DNA from: Rheum nobile
Lineage: Eukaryota; Streptophyta; Magnoliopsida; Caryophyllales; Polygonaceae
NCBI GenBank assembly: GCA_027886185.1
Contig: WOAB01000878.1
Span: 6,150,001-6,214,000 of the forward strand
Length of the DNA: 64,000 bases
Direction: 5' to 3'
Shown here: piece by piece, positions 10,913-20,748 of the stretch
Numbering within the stretch: position 1 is the stretch's first letter
How the letters are laid out: the number at the start of each line of letters is the position of its first letter
Translations under genes and position numbers: made by a program
Notes under the pieces: model-generated
What the model saw: the letters and a program-made list of their open reading frames with translations, nothing else
Told to the model about the DNA's origin: nothing
Database searches by the model: none

Positions 10913-13438
10913 TTGCAAGCCTCGATGTTGTCTGTGAGACGGCCCCGACGTGGCTCCCGTCAGCTGGCGCGGAGGAATCCGGTCACAGCATCGGCTCGTC
11001 GGGCCGCTTCGGTGGCCGCTTCAGTGGATCTGCTTCCCGTCCTAGACGCGACACAGGACGTCGCGACGAGAGTGCAGGTCGTCCTAGAGGACTTGGGGAG
11101 TACAGGTCGCGACACAGGACGTCGCGACGCGACGGGAGTGCAGGTGGGCGTGACCAGGTCTGACCCGTCGCTGTCTCCGTCTTCCTCATCGACCTCGTCC
11201 ATGGATCTGGAGGAGGAGGCAGTTGCCGTTGCCGACGCGGCCTTCCAGCGTGACTATTATGATGGACCCGCAGAGGACTTGGGGATGGACGAGTCTCCCC
11301 AGCAGGCGGATCCGACTTCTCAGTAGGGGGATCCGTCTCCTCAGCACGTGGATCCGCCTCCGCAGCAGGCGGATCCGCCGGCTCAGGAGCAGGCGGGTCC
11401 CGTGGAGCCTTGGATGCCAGGAGGGCCCCTCGTTCCTCACCTCCTGGGTACGTATACGACTCACGTCGCCAGGGTTGTATGGGACATGACATTGGCGTTG
11501 GCACTACCAGAGCCCCCACCACCCGTTGCGCGCGTGGATGATACGGTACCTCTTTGATGTAGTCTAAGATTTGTTAATAAAAATATGAAAATGCTATATA
11601 TAAATGTGTAAGTATAATACTAATTTTGTTATTTCTTTTTCAGATGAGGAAGGTTCTGAAGACGTACACCAGGAAGCCGTGGCATTGGGAGATGGACCAG
11701 CACATTATAGCGGCTCCTGACACCTGGTGGGATTTTGCGCAGCGGAGCCGTATCACCTCTCTGAGGGAGGTGGACTTCAGGAGTGTCGACGACGTGCTTA
11801 TTTCTGCGTTCGTCGAGCGATGGCATCCGGAGACGAGCTCGTTCCATTTCCCATGAGGCGAGATCACTATCACGCTCCACGATGTCGCGCGCATCCTGGC
11901 GATTCCCATCGACGGCTTGAGCGTCACCACAGATATGGCGGACTCCGTCGTCAGAGAGCACGTCTACGCTGTTACTGGGGCGAACCAGGAGTTGTTGTCC
12001 TTGTGGTTCGGTGGTGGCGGTATTCCGATAGAGTCCCTCTCGCTGAGGTCGATTGAGCAGCTATCCAGTCCAGAGAGGGATGATCGACACATAGCGTCCA
12101 TGTACTTGATGACGCTCCTCGGCTGTACCGTTTTCCCGGACAAGTCGACGAACGCCGTCAAGTACAAGTACATGGCGCTAGTCTATGACCACGACCGCAG
12201 CGGTTGTTATGCCTGGGGAGTCGGCGTACTGGCTGTCCTGTATCGGAATTTGGGTGAGGCGTCACGGGCCAGGGCGAAGGGCATTGCAGGGTGTACACTT
12301 CTTCTGAGGGTAACTATTAATTTATTTTAAATTATTTTTAAAATATATGATATCATATGCTTACGGGTTTTTATATATATGTAGGCCTGGATTTGGGCGT
12401 ACTTTCCTACTTTCCGAGGTCACGCTGTCCTTGACCTGGAGGCCATGGTGGATACGAGGGCCGCTCGGAGAGACGGGAGGGAGGTTCCTCAGGGACGGAA
12501 TTCGGAGCGGCTGATGGCTATTCGCCGCATTTTAGACGCCGTGAGATTTGACGAGGTAATACTTTACTGTTTTATTGCTTTTCGTTTAGGAAATTTATAT
12601 TATGAATTTACGCTTTGAATTTAGGTAATTAAAATTATAAATATACGTTTTGAATTTAGGTATATAGTGGCCTCGAAAAAAAAATTAAAAACATGAAATA
12701 TAAATTTTAGGTTGCCTGGACACCGTGGGGTCCGTTAGACTTTACGACCCGTCAGTACGCTCCTTCTTTGTATCGAGAAATTATTCAGTGCCTCGATATA
12801 CAGGAGCCGTACATGCCGGGCCGAGTCCTCCGACAGTTCGGTTACAGGCAGGGGGTTCCAGAGGATCCACCAGCGCCACGCGAGGTGAAGAGGCGGGTCG
12901 ACTTGAGGGCGTATGATCTTTAGTACGCCGACGAGCTGTGCACATGGGATGCCGACCCTAGACCGACGATCGAGCTTCAGGACAGGCTCCATACCACCTT
13001 CGCCTGGGACACTGACGATGCGTACATCGATTGGCTGGAGCAGATGTCACATCCTTATGTGGACGCACGGTCTCCTAGACAGGATCGTCCAGGTCTGGCT
13101 CCTGTCGTCCCTCCAGCTCCACCGGTGTCTACTCTCATGGTATGATACATTTTATTTATCGCTTATCATTTTTTACGTACTTAAAATCAGTTTAATTGTA
13201 ATGGAAATCATTGTCGTGTATTCAGCGGACCCAGATTATCGTCGGTCGGATGCGGCGTTTTTTAGAGGAGAGGGACGAGCTTCCACCAGATGTTACTGCT
13301 ACGATTATTTCGTGGATTCATGATTTGATAGGTCACGAGGCGCCTGCGACTGATCCCTTACCGCGTGCTTCTCAGAGATTTACTGATTCACAGCACGAGA
13401 GAGGAGAGGGTAGCGGTAGAGTCCCCGATGATGACTAG
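10913..13438 (+). pseudogene. Plant mobile domain (PMD) protein carried by MULE A
   Basis: This is a transposon-borne relative of the MAIN/MAIL1 plant-mobile-domain proteins. The exons read are about 10913-11545, 11644-12309, 12385-12555, 12711-13139 and 13226-13438, all with GT-AG borders and in phase. PMD hallmarks are SAFVERWHPETSSFHFP, GEITITLHDVARILAIPIDG, SGCYAWGVGVLAVLYR, then GIAGCTLLLRAWIWAYFP and VAWTPWGPLD. The N-terminal exon is low-complexity with repeated (PPQQAD) units. Three in-frame stops break it: TAG 11324-11326, TGA 11854-11856 between FHFP and GEIT, and TAG 12921-12923. The frame is otherwise kept. The molecular function of PMDs is not settled; host members affect silencing and meristem maintenance. 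Confidence 0.85.
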
Positions 13439-13519
13439 ATTGTAGGATCATGTATTTATGTGGATTAGACACTTGTGTTTTGGATCATGTGTATATATGT
13501 TTTGGTTGTTTTGGTTAAA

Positions 13520-15055
13520 TTACATGTTATTATATAACGAAATACTATACTATATAAGTGTAACGAAATGAAATATAACGAAATACTATACTATATAAGT
13601 GTAATTACATAAAATATAACCGAATACTATATATATAAGTGTAACGGAATGAAATATAACGAAATACTATAGTGTATAAGTGTAACGGAATGAAATATAA
13701 CGAAATACTATAGTGTATACATGAAATATAACCAAATACTATAGTGTATAAGTATAATTACATAAAATATAACCAAATACTACAGTATATACATGAAATA
13801 TAACCAAATACTATAGTATATACATGAAATATAACCAAATACTATAGTATATACATGAAATATAACCGAATACTATACTATATAAGTGTAACAGAATGAA
13901 ATATAACGAAATACTATAGTGTATAAGTGTAACGGAATGAAATATAACCAAATACTATAGTATATAAGTATAATTACATGAAATATAACCAAATACTATA
14001 GTGTATAAGTATAATTACATAAAATATAACCAAATACTATAGTATATACATGAAATATAACCAAATACTATAGTATATACATGAAATATAACCAAATACT
14101 ATAGTATATACATGAAATATAATCAAATACTATAGTATATACATGAAATATAACCAAATACTATAGTATATACATGAAATATAACCGAATACTATACTAT
14201 ATAAGTGTAACGGAATGAAATATAACCAAATACTATAGTGTATAAGTGTAACAGAATGAAATATAACCAAATACTATAGTATATACATGAAATATAACCA
14301 AATACTATAGTATATAAGTATAAATACATAAAATATAACCAAATACTATAGTGTATAAGTATAATTACATAAAATATAACCAAATACTATAGTATATACA
14401 TGAAATATAACCAAATACTATAGTATATAAGTATAATTACATAAAATATAACCAAATACTATAGTATATACATGAAATATAACCAAATACTATAGTATAT
14501 ACATGAAATATAACCGAATACTATACTATATAAGTGTAACGGAATGAAATATAACCAAATACTATAGTATATACATGAAATATAACCAAATACTATAGTA
14601 TATAAGTATAATTACATGAAATATAACCAAATACTATAGTGTATAAGTATAATTACATAAAATATAACCAAATACTATAGTATATACATGAAATATAACC
14701 AAATACTATAGTATATACATGAAATATAACCAAATACTATAGTATATAAGTATAATTACATAAAATATAACCAAATACTATAGTATATAAGTATAATTAC
14801 ATAAAATATAACCAAATACTATAGTATATACATGAAATATAACCAAATACTATAGTGTATAAGTATAATTACATGAAATATAACCAAATACTATAGTATA
14901 TAAGTATAATTACATAAAATATAACCAAATACTATAGTGTATAAGTATAATTACATGAAATATAACCAAATACTATAGTATATACATGAAATATAACCAA
15001 ATACTATAGTGTATACATGAAATATAATCGAAATACTATACTATACAAGTATAAT
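13520..15055. repeat. AT-rich satellite inside MULE A
   Basis: About 1.5 kb of head-to-tail units has the core AAATATAACCAAATACTATA. Two unit forms alternate. One is about 31 bp and ends GTATATACATG. The other is about 41 bp and ends GTATAAGTATAATTACAT. A third, rarer form has GTGTAACGGAATG. It lies between the mobile-domain gene and the GRF-finger gene. Confidence 0.95.
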
Positions 15056-15061
15056 TACATA

Positions 15062-15405
15062 ATCCTCCATACTTGGCCTATTTGGGCCCAATTTCTCATT
15101 TTTTAGTTTTTTACCCATTTCTTCTTCAATCCTCCATATTGGGCCTATTTGGGCCCAATTTCTCATTTTTTCAATTTTTCACACTTTTCTTCTATAATCC
15201 TCCATATTGGACCTATTTGGGCCCAATTTCTCATTTTCTCAATTTTTCACACTTTTCTTCTACAATCCTCCATATTGGGCCTATTTGGGCCCAATTTCTC
15301 ATTTTTTCAATTTTCACCAATTTCTTCTACAATCCTCCATATTGGGCCTATTTGGGCCCAATTTTTCATTTTTTAAAATTTTCACCAATTTCTTCTACAA
15401 TCTTA
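15062..15405. repeat. Minisatellite of about 62 bp, five to six copies
   Basis: Each unit begins ATCCTCCATATTGGGCCTAT, includes the palindrome TTGGGCCCAA and continues through a T-rich stretch to TTCTTCTACA. Reading frames across it are repeats of one peptide and are not taken as genes. Confidence 0.95.
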
Positions 15406-15525
15406 TGCACAATCTGAGTGTTTTACAGTTGTATCATCAGTGTGATACAGCTCTCTCATAGCTGTTATGCACAATCTGAGTGTTTTACACCTGTGTGCTA
15501 GCTGTTATGCACAACTCTTCTCTTG

Positions 15526-15533
15526 TATAAATA
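15526..15533 (+). promoter_or_regulatory. TATA box for the GRF-finger gene of element A
   Basis: TATAAATA sits in CTTGTATAAATAG, 177 bp before the ATG at 15710. The leader contains a likely intron (GGTAAGGTTC at about 15604, AG before the coding part), so the distance is plausible. The site is seen; its use is inferred. Confidence 0.5.
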
Positions 15534-15709
15534 GTGTTATCCCTAGAGTTACTGCGTTATCACCATTGCAACTGAAGCTCTGGGTGGATCATCACCATTA
15601 TTCGGTAAGGTTCTCCTCTCAACTTAGATCTTGTTTGAGTTTTATGTTTATGAAACATTCAGTAATGGATTTATCATATTCATAGGAAAATCAAGCACTA
15701 CATCGCATA

Positions 15710-16111
15710 ATGGCCTCTTCATCTTCATCGTCAACAAACGCTGACCGGCTATGCTATTGTAAGAGATCTGCAATTATCCGTGAGTGGCATATGTCGTTCA
15801 ACTATAGAAGGAGGTATTGGGGATGTCCGACTATGGAAGGGGGGTGTGACTTCAAGAAGTGGCTTGATCCACCCTACGATGAGAGGACACAAAGGGTTAT
15901 AGCACAACTGTGGAGCGAAAAACAACAACTTGCTAACCGAGAGGAAGAGCTTTGTAACAAAAATGAAGAACTTGTTAAGGAAAATGCAGAACTTGTTCAG
16001 TTGATCCCCCTTCACACAAGGGTGCTGCACCGTATGGAAAAAGATCCTTTTAATGTGAGGGGCAAAGCGTTGTATGAACAGAAATTAAGAGAGATACAAG
16101 GCCGTAAATGA
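15710..16111 (+). CDS. Small GRF-type zinc-finger, coiled-coil protein of MULE A
   Basis: An intact 133-residue ORF starts at ATG 15710. Residues about 14-50 (LCYCKRSAIIREW, then NYRRRYWGCP, CDFKKWLDPP) form the CxC...GRRYxxC...C pattern of GRF zinc fingers, with R in the usual G position. Residues about 65-105 form a heptad-like coiled coil (REEELCNKNEELVKENAEL). The GRF fold binds single-stranded nucleic acid in characterised proteins. Here the role is unknown. It is the only undamaged gene in element A, and a sister copy lies in element D (63259-63693). It may act as a DNA-binding accessory of the transposase, which is inference. Confidence 0.8.
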   Translation: MASSSSSSTNADRLCYCKRSAIIREWHMSFNYRRRYWGCPTMEGGCDFKKWLDPPYDERTQRVIAQLWSEKQQLANREEELCNKNEELVKENAELVQLIPLHTRVLHRMEKDPFNVRGKALYEQKLREIQGRK

Positions 16112-16300
16112 GTTCATGTAATGTTTGTATCGCTGTTGTAATTTGTGTTGGATTTTATGTAAGTTAATAAAATAGATATATTATCAGCATTTTCAAATTG
16201 AGATTACACAAGTAAATCAGACACAAATGTGAAGTTCATATGCTCTTCAAATTTAGATTACACAAGTAAATCTACTTCTTCAACTAATCTACATCTTAAA

Positions 16301-19300
16301 CTACACTGGAGGATCTGGAGGACGGCTATATCTAATGCGATAATCCCGAAATTGTTGAATCCTCGACTGAAATTGATAGTCCCAACCATCGACACTTGGG
16401 TGTTTGAATCGACGCCAAGCGTACGGAGGGGGAGGTAGTGGACAACCATCCTTCAACGACACCTACATAGAAAACACAAAATATGATCGAGCTTTGTGTT
16501 TTAGGATAAGCATAAATATTACTAGCTATTTAAAAACAATAACTATACCGGTACAAAGTGGTTTCGGTTTCCTACGAGAGCCATCGTCAATATCCGTGTT
16601 GGAGGGCCGAGGCTTTCGTAAGAGGCCCTCATTGGTAAGCACAAGCACGGGCCATCCCAGGATAATAGGACAAGATCAACTTGGTATAGCGTGGCAAACA
16701 CTAAACCAATCATCGGCATGTCGAGCCAGTACTCCTCGCTGCAAGGACTGATGACATAGTTGACCCGAAATATAAGGTCCTCGTAAGTGATCCCCGGGTA
16801 TAGTACGAGCAAGATGGGCATGTACAGATCTCTGTTGTCAAACAACTCGCCCGCCATCTGCATTCGAACCATAGGATATGCAGTCTCTTCTGATCCCATC
16901 AATACAGCCAGTGTCCGATATCCACAATGCCCGTCTGGAGATACATCTCTGGCCCCGTTAATGTATGGAAACCAAAAGTAATCCACATTCTTAACCCCAA
17001 AGTTCACCCCCATATAAATCACGGGTTGTTCAGGGAGCTGCTGCGATCATGTCCCTTCAGATTGGCTCCCTTGGGTCCCAGTGCCCGGCGAAGCTCCTCT
17101 TGGTCCCTTCTTGCCACGACCCCGACCTCTACCTTGGCTTCCACTGGCCTTGTTCTTCTCAATCTCATCTAACTCAGCCCTTCGATGCTCAAACAAGCTC
17201 GGCTCCCTCTTGGTGTCGTACTTTGTCGAACCATTTGGCCTTCCTTTTGAAATGATTCCCGTGGGCTCCTGCATCAAAGTTTCATGCGGGTGCTGCGTGT
17301 TCCAGAACACGTCGGTAATTTGCTCTACTTGGTCCTTGCTCAATGTTTTAGCGTGCCACATTTGATCCATTTTCTTCCATATCAACTCTTGAACATACAT
17401 CTATTTTGTGTCATCAACTGGCTCTTCTTCTGTGTAAACCCTATCCCATTGCAATTGCTTCCAGAAGCGGTGTATCTCACTCGGCATGATCGGCGTCTTA
17501 TCAATTATGGCATTTGCGATTCTGTGGACACATGGCAGGCCGAAGCAGTCTCTCATCCAGTGATCATCACACTCATCAGGGAAATCATCCGCCAATATCT
17601 GCTTATACAGATCAAACAACATTTCCAAGCACCTATCCGACACTTTGAAAAATAGCCTTGAAAACAACACTCTTATTTTTGGCGGCATACCATCAAACAT
17701 CGTTGGTGTTTTGGTCCGTGACATCTCCATGGTCGCACGCACCTGCCCAATTTGACCCTCGATCGCATGGTGTATCCTTACTACCATTCTATTAAAACCA
17801 CCAACGCTAGAATTCAGAATTTGCTTCAACACGTGATGTATACCCTCAACCCTATCAAAAAATATGAAAAGCATTGCGTTACTCCCACATTGAGCCATGA
17901 ACAAGCAAACTACTGAACATCGTACAAGGGTTACATGTTTGAAGTCCTCGTGAAGAAGTCAAGATGATGATCAGTCCACGCTCTCACTATGCTTTCCTTG
18001 TGAGGATTCGTCCACGTCTTCTCAATGTATCGAACGAGGCCACTCTTCCACGATGTCCTCAATTGCACAAGCCTTTCTTCGTAGATTTCCTCCGTGGTTG
18101 AACACCATAGTGCCCAACATTGGCCACAAAACCTTTTCACTTGTTTTTTATCCTTCAATATTGGGAGAGCATATGCTTCTATGTTGTGCTTACCATGCAC
18201 CCAACACAAAAGGTGTTTTACTTCATCTTTGAAAACTATCCGAATTGCATTAATGAGGGCCTTCTCTCGATCAGTCATGATGGCGGCCGGCATAACACCC
18301 AAATCTTTAAACAAGCACAAAAGTTTCTCCATTATGAACTTGTAATGCCCAACTTCTTCTTGTCGTGTAAATGCATACGCAATGTTGAAGGTCTTGTGCG
18401 TGGAAGTGAAACCGACAATCTCCACCAATGGCATTTGATACCTATGGATGAATGTAGGAAAACAAATGAATGTAAGAAGTCATAGAATATAACATATAAT
18501 TCATATCAATGCTATAAATCACTACTATTATATTGTGTTGAAAATGTAACACAAATCCAGCACGTACCTATTTGTCTTGTATGTGGCATCAATAATTATC
18601 ACGTACGGGAACATCTTCAATAGGTGGAGCGAGTCCGGGTGAGCAAAAAATAGGATATCAATCTCTTTCGTAGACACCTTTATAAGAGGAAATACCCGGT
18701 AACTATTTTCTTTCAAAAAGTTCAGAGTCCATTGCGTAACCGTCAATTCCCCTTGATCTTCATAACGCACCTTCTGCAGAAAGTTAGAAACTTGTTTCAT
18801 GGATGTAACATTTCCGGGGAAGAACTTCTTCAACTTCCCAACAATAGTCCTAGGCGTCACGAACGTTTTGCCCAAAGATTTGGCAATGCGCTCCTCATCC
18901 GGGGTCATTCTGCCCATGTATGGATGCCCAAGAAAGCTAGTCGGAAGCTTATGGTTGTGGCATCCATCTATCACATTTAGGATCCATTTCTGAGTCACTT
19001 CCCCTGACTTCTTCTTCAATCTAACACCACACAACTCAAATGTGCATCCGGACTTCTTCGAATGGGATTTACGAATTATCTCAACTTCCTCTTCTGAGTC
19101 ACTACCTTTCTTTCTCCCCGATCTAAACTCACCAAAATTCTCGCACGTCAAACTAATACTTCTGACATTTGACTTCTGAATGACTAAAACCATCATCAAA
19201 TCTTTGCCCATATTCCTAACCCACTTAACCAATTCCTCTCAGCTATCCCAGCTCAGATTGGTACAAAATTCATCTCCATAATCTTTCCCCTATACATGTT

Positions 19301-19988
19301 TACATCATCAATAATGTTATAATATATGGATTACAATTGTAATATATAACTAAACTGTAATTGTAATACATAACTAAACAATAATGTTACAATATATGGA
19401 TTGGAATTTGTTAAATTTAGATGTTTGTAGCTAACCAATATTAACTATAAAATACAACTATAATTGTAATACAAAACTAAACTAAAGACGAAAACAAATT
19501 GATAGTTTATCTCACTAAACATAAGACTTTTAACATATATCAAATTCACAACAACAATCAACTTCTCCACTACTATTAATCACTAATCTTTTAACATATA
19601 TCAAAACAAATATAGGCCTCTACCGCTAAATCGTCATCATCTTGTCCACTACAACTACATACTAATCTATCTTTTAACATAATAAAATTTAGGCATCTAC
19701 CGCAACACCATAATCATCTTGTCCACTACAACTAAATACTAATCTATCTTTGAACATAATAAATATAGGCCTCTACGTACTTAAGCTATATTAATTATAA
19801 CTAATTTCAATCTTAATCATTCCATACACACTAACCTCGAAATTGCCATCGTCGAAATCTTCATCGTCGAAATCTTGATCGACATAATCTTCAGCATCTT
19901 CATCGTCGAAATCTTGATCGACATAATCTTCAGCATCTTCATCGTCGAAATCTTCATCATCTTCTCCACTACTACTCCAATATGACAT
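16301..19988 (-). pseudogene. MULE transposase fused to an OTU-type cysteine peptidase
   Basis: Five exons join in phase to 949 codons: 19988-19836, 19289-18568, 18441-17935, 17851-16549 and 16462-16301. In order the protein has an acidic repeated N terminus (YVDQDFDDEDAED), a FAR1-like zinc DNA-binding region ending CHNHKLP, and a MULE catalytic core (IIIDATYKTNRY, then IMTDREKALINAI). A SWIM-like CFGLPCVHRIA and a KGRPNGSTK linker follow. The last domain is an OTU domain with the catalytic cysteine motif DVSPDGHCGYRTLA and the histidine in GNRNHFVPV. MULE transposases ending in OTU domains are known in plants. Three in-frame stops break it: TGA 19239-19241, TAG 17401-17403 and TGA 17047-17049. 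There are no frameshifts. Confidence 0.9.
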
Positions 19989-20039
19989 TTTTTGTAAAAT
20001 TTGTTGTTTCGATCTTACCATTTGTCAACTTCAAAAGCT

Positions 20040-20047
20040 ATTTTATA
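20040..20047 (-). promoter_or_regulatory. TATA box for the MULE A transposase
   Basis: On the minus strand GCCTATAAAATAGC lies 52 bp before the ATG at 19988. It sits just inside the palindromic boxes of the right end, so the terminal region would also serve as the transposase promoter. Confidence 0.6.
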
Positions 20048-20074
20048 GGCATAAATATGGCCGTTGGAATAACG

Positions 20075-20290
20075 GGTAGTTCTGTACGCCTCCATAGGGC
20101 GTACGCCGTACCATGACGTACAGGCCAAATTCTAACGGCTATTTTCCTGTACGCTGTATCTTAGCGTACGCTAGAATACAGCGTACAGGAAAATAATACA
20201 ACAATTCATTAAAATTCAAAACACCAACAAAAATATAATAAAATAAGCTGTACGCCATTTCGGGCGTACGCCCTCATAAGACGTACAGAT
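20075..20290. repeat. Element A right subterminal palindromic boxes
   Basis: Three complete clusters are seen at 20082-20122, 20150-20191 and 20249-20288. Each has the layout TGTACGC-spacer-GCGTACGC-spacer-GCGTACAG (one cluster ends GACGTACAG). They repeat the organisation of the left end. Two clusters use GCC and one uses GCT, so the inner bases covary across the hairpin. Confidence 0.85.
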
Positions 20291-20748
20291 TATAGCGCAC
20301 AAAGCAAAAAAGTGTAGCGCATATAGATACAGCAAAAAAAAATAACTATAAACATCACGTTAGTTTAAACGAGGACCGTCGGATCAAATGTTGACCCACC
20401 AGCTGTGTGCTGCGTGTTTCCAAGGCCAAAAAGTCAGTTTTCCGTCGCCATCCGCCGTTTGCTGTCAAAATGAACGCCGTCCATCGAGTCCCAATCCAAT
20501 CAATCAAGCCCCCCCAGCCGGTTAATTGACGGCCACCAAACGGAGTTTCATGGCTTACGAGGGAGTTAGTTTTGGGGTCTGGGGAATCCTTGCTTTCAAC
20601 AATCCCTGAAACCCTACCCCCAATCTCACTCCGTTTCTAGAAACCCCAATTCTTCTCCATCTTTCTCTCTTCCACACGCCTTCGATCTCCTTTCACTCAC
20701 TCCTCGTTTTTCATTTGCTACACAGACAAGGTTATTGAAGAAGTAAAA

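Larger units (their letters stand above)
9111..20333. mobile_element. MULE element A: 11.2 kb, three genes, OTU-transposase type
   Basis: Left (9111 inward) and right (20333 inward, reverse complement) termini align over about 80 bp. They share CTATATRCGC, TGCTTTT/TGCTTTG, then CTGTACG followed by TATGAGGGCGTACGCC. Nine A residues flank both ends (9102-9110 and 20334-20342), a plausible 9 bp TSD. Inside are a plant-mobile-domain gene (+), a GRF-finger gene (+) and a MULE transposase-OTU gene (-). The ends carry palindromic GTACGCC boxes. Mutator-like elements with these accessory domains are known in plants. The element boundaries are read directly from the sequence. Confidence 0.85.

Noticed and set aside
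13520..15055. Regularly spaced repeats that might suggest a CRISPR array
   Set aside because: Units are contiguous and there are no unique spacers. The sequence is a plant AT-rich satellite inside a transposon.
15073..15461. Phe/Pro-rich frames of 75-114 codons
   Set aside because: They are translations of a 62 bp minisatellite and repeat the same peptide.
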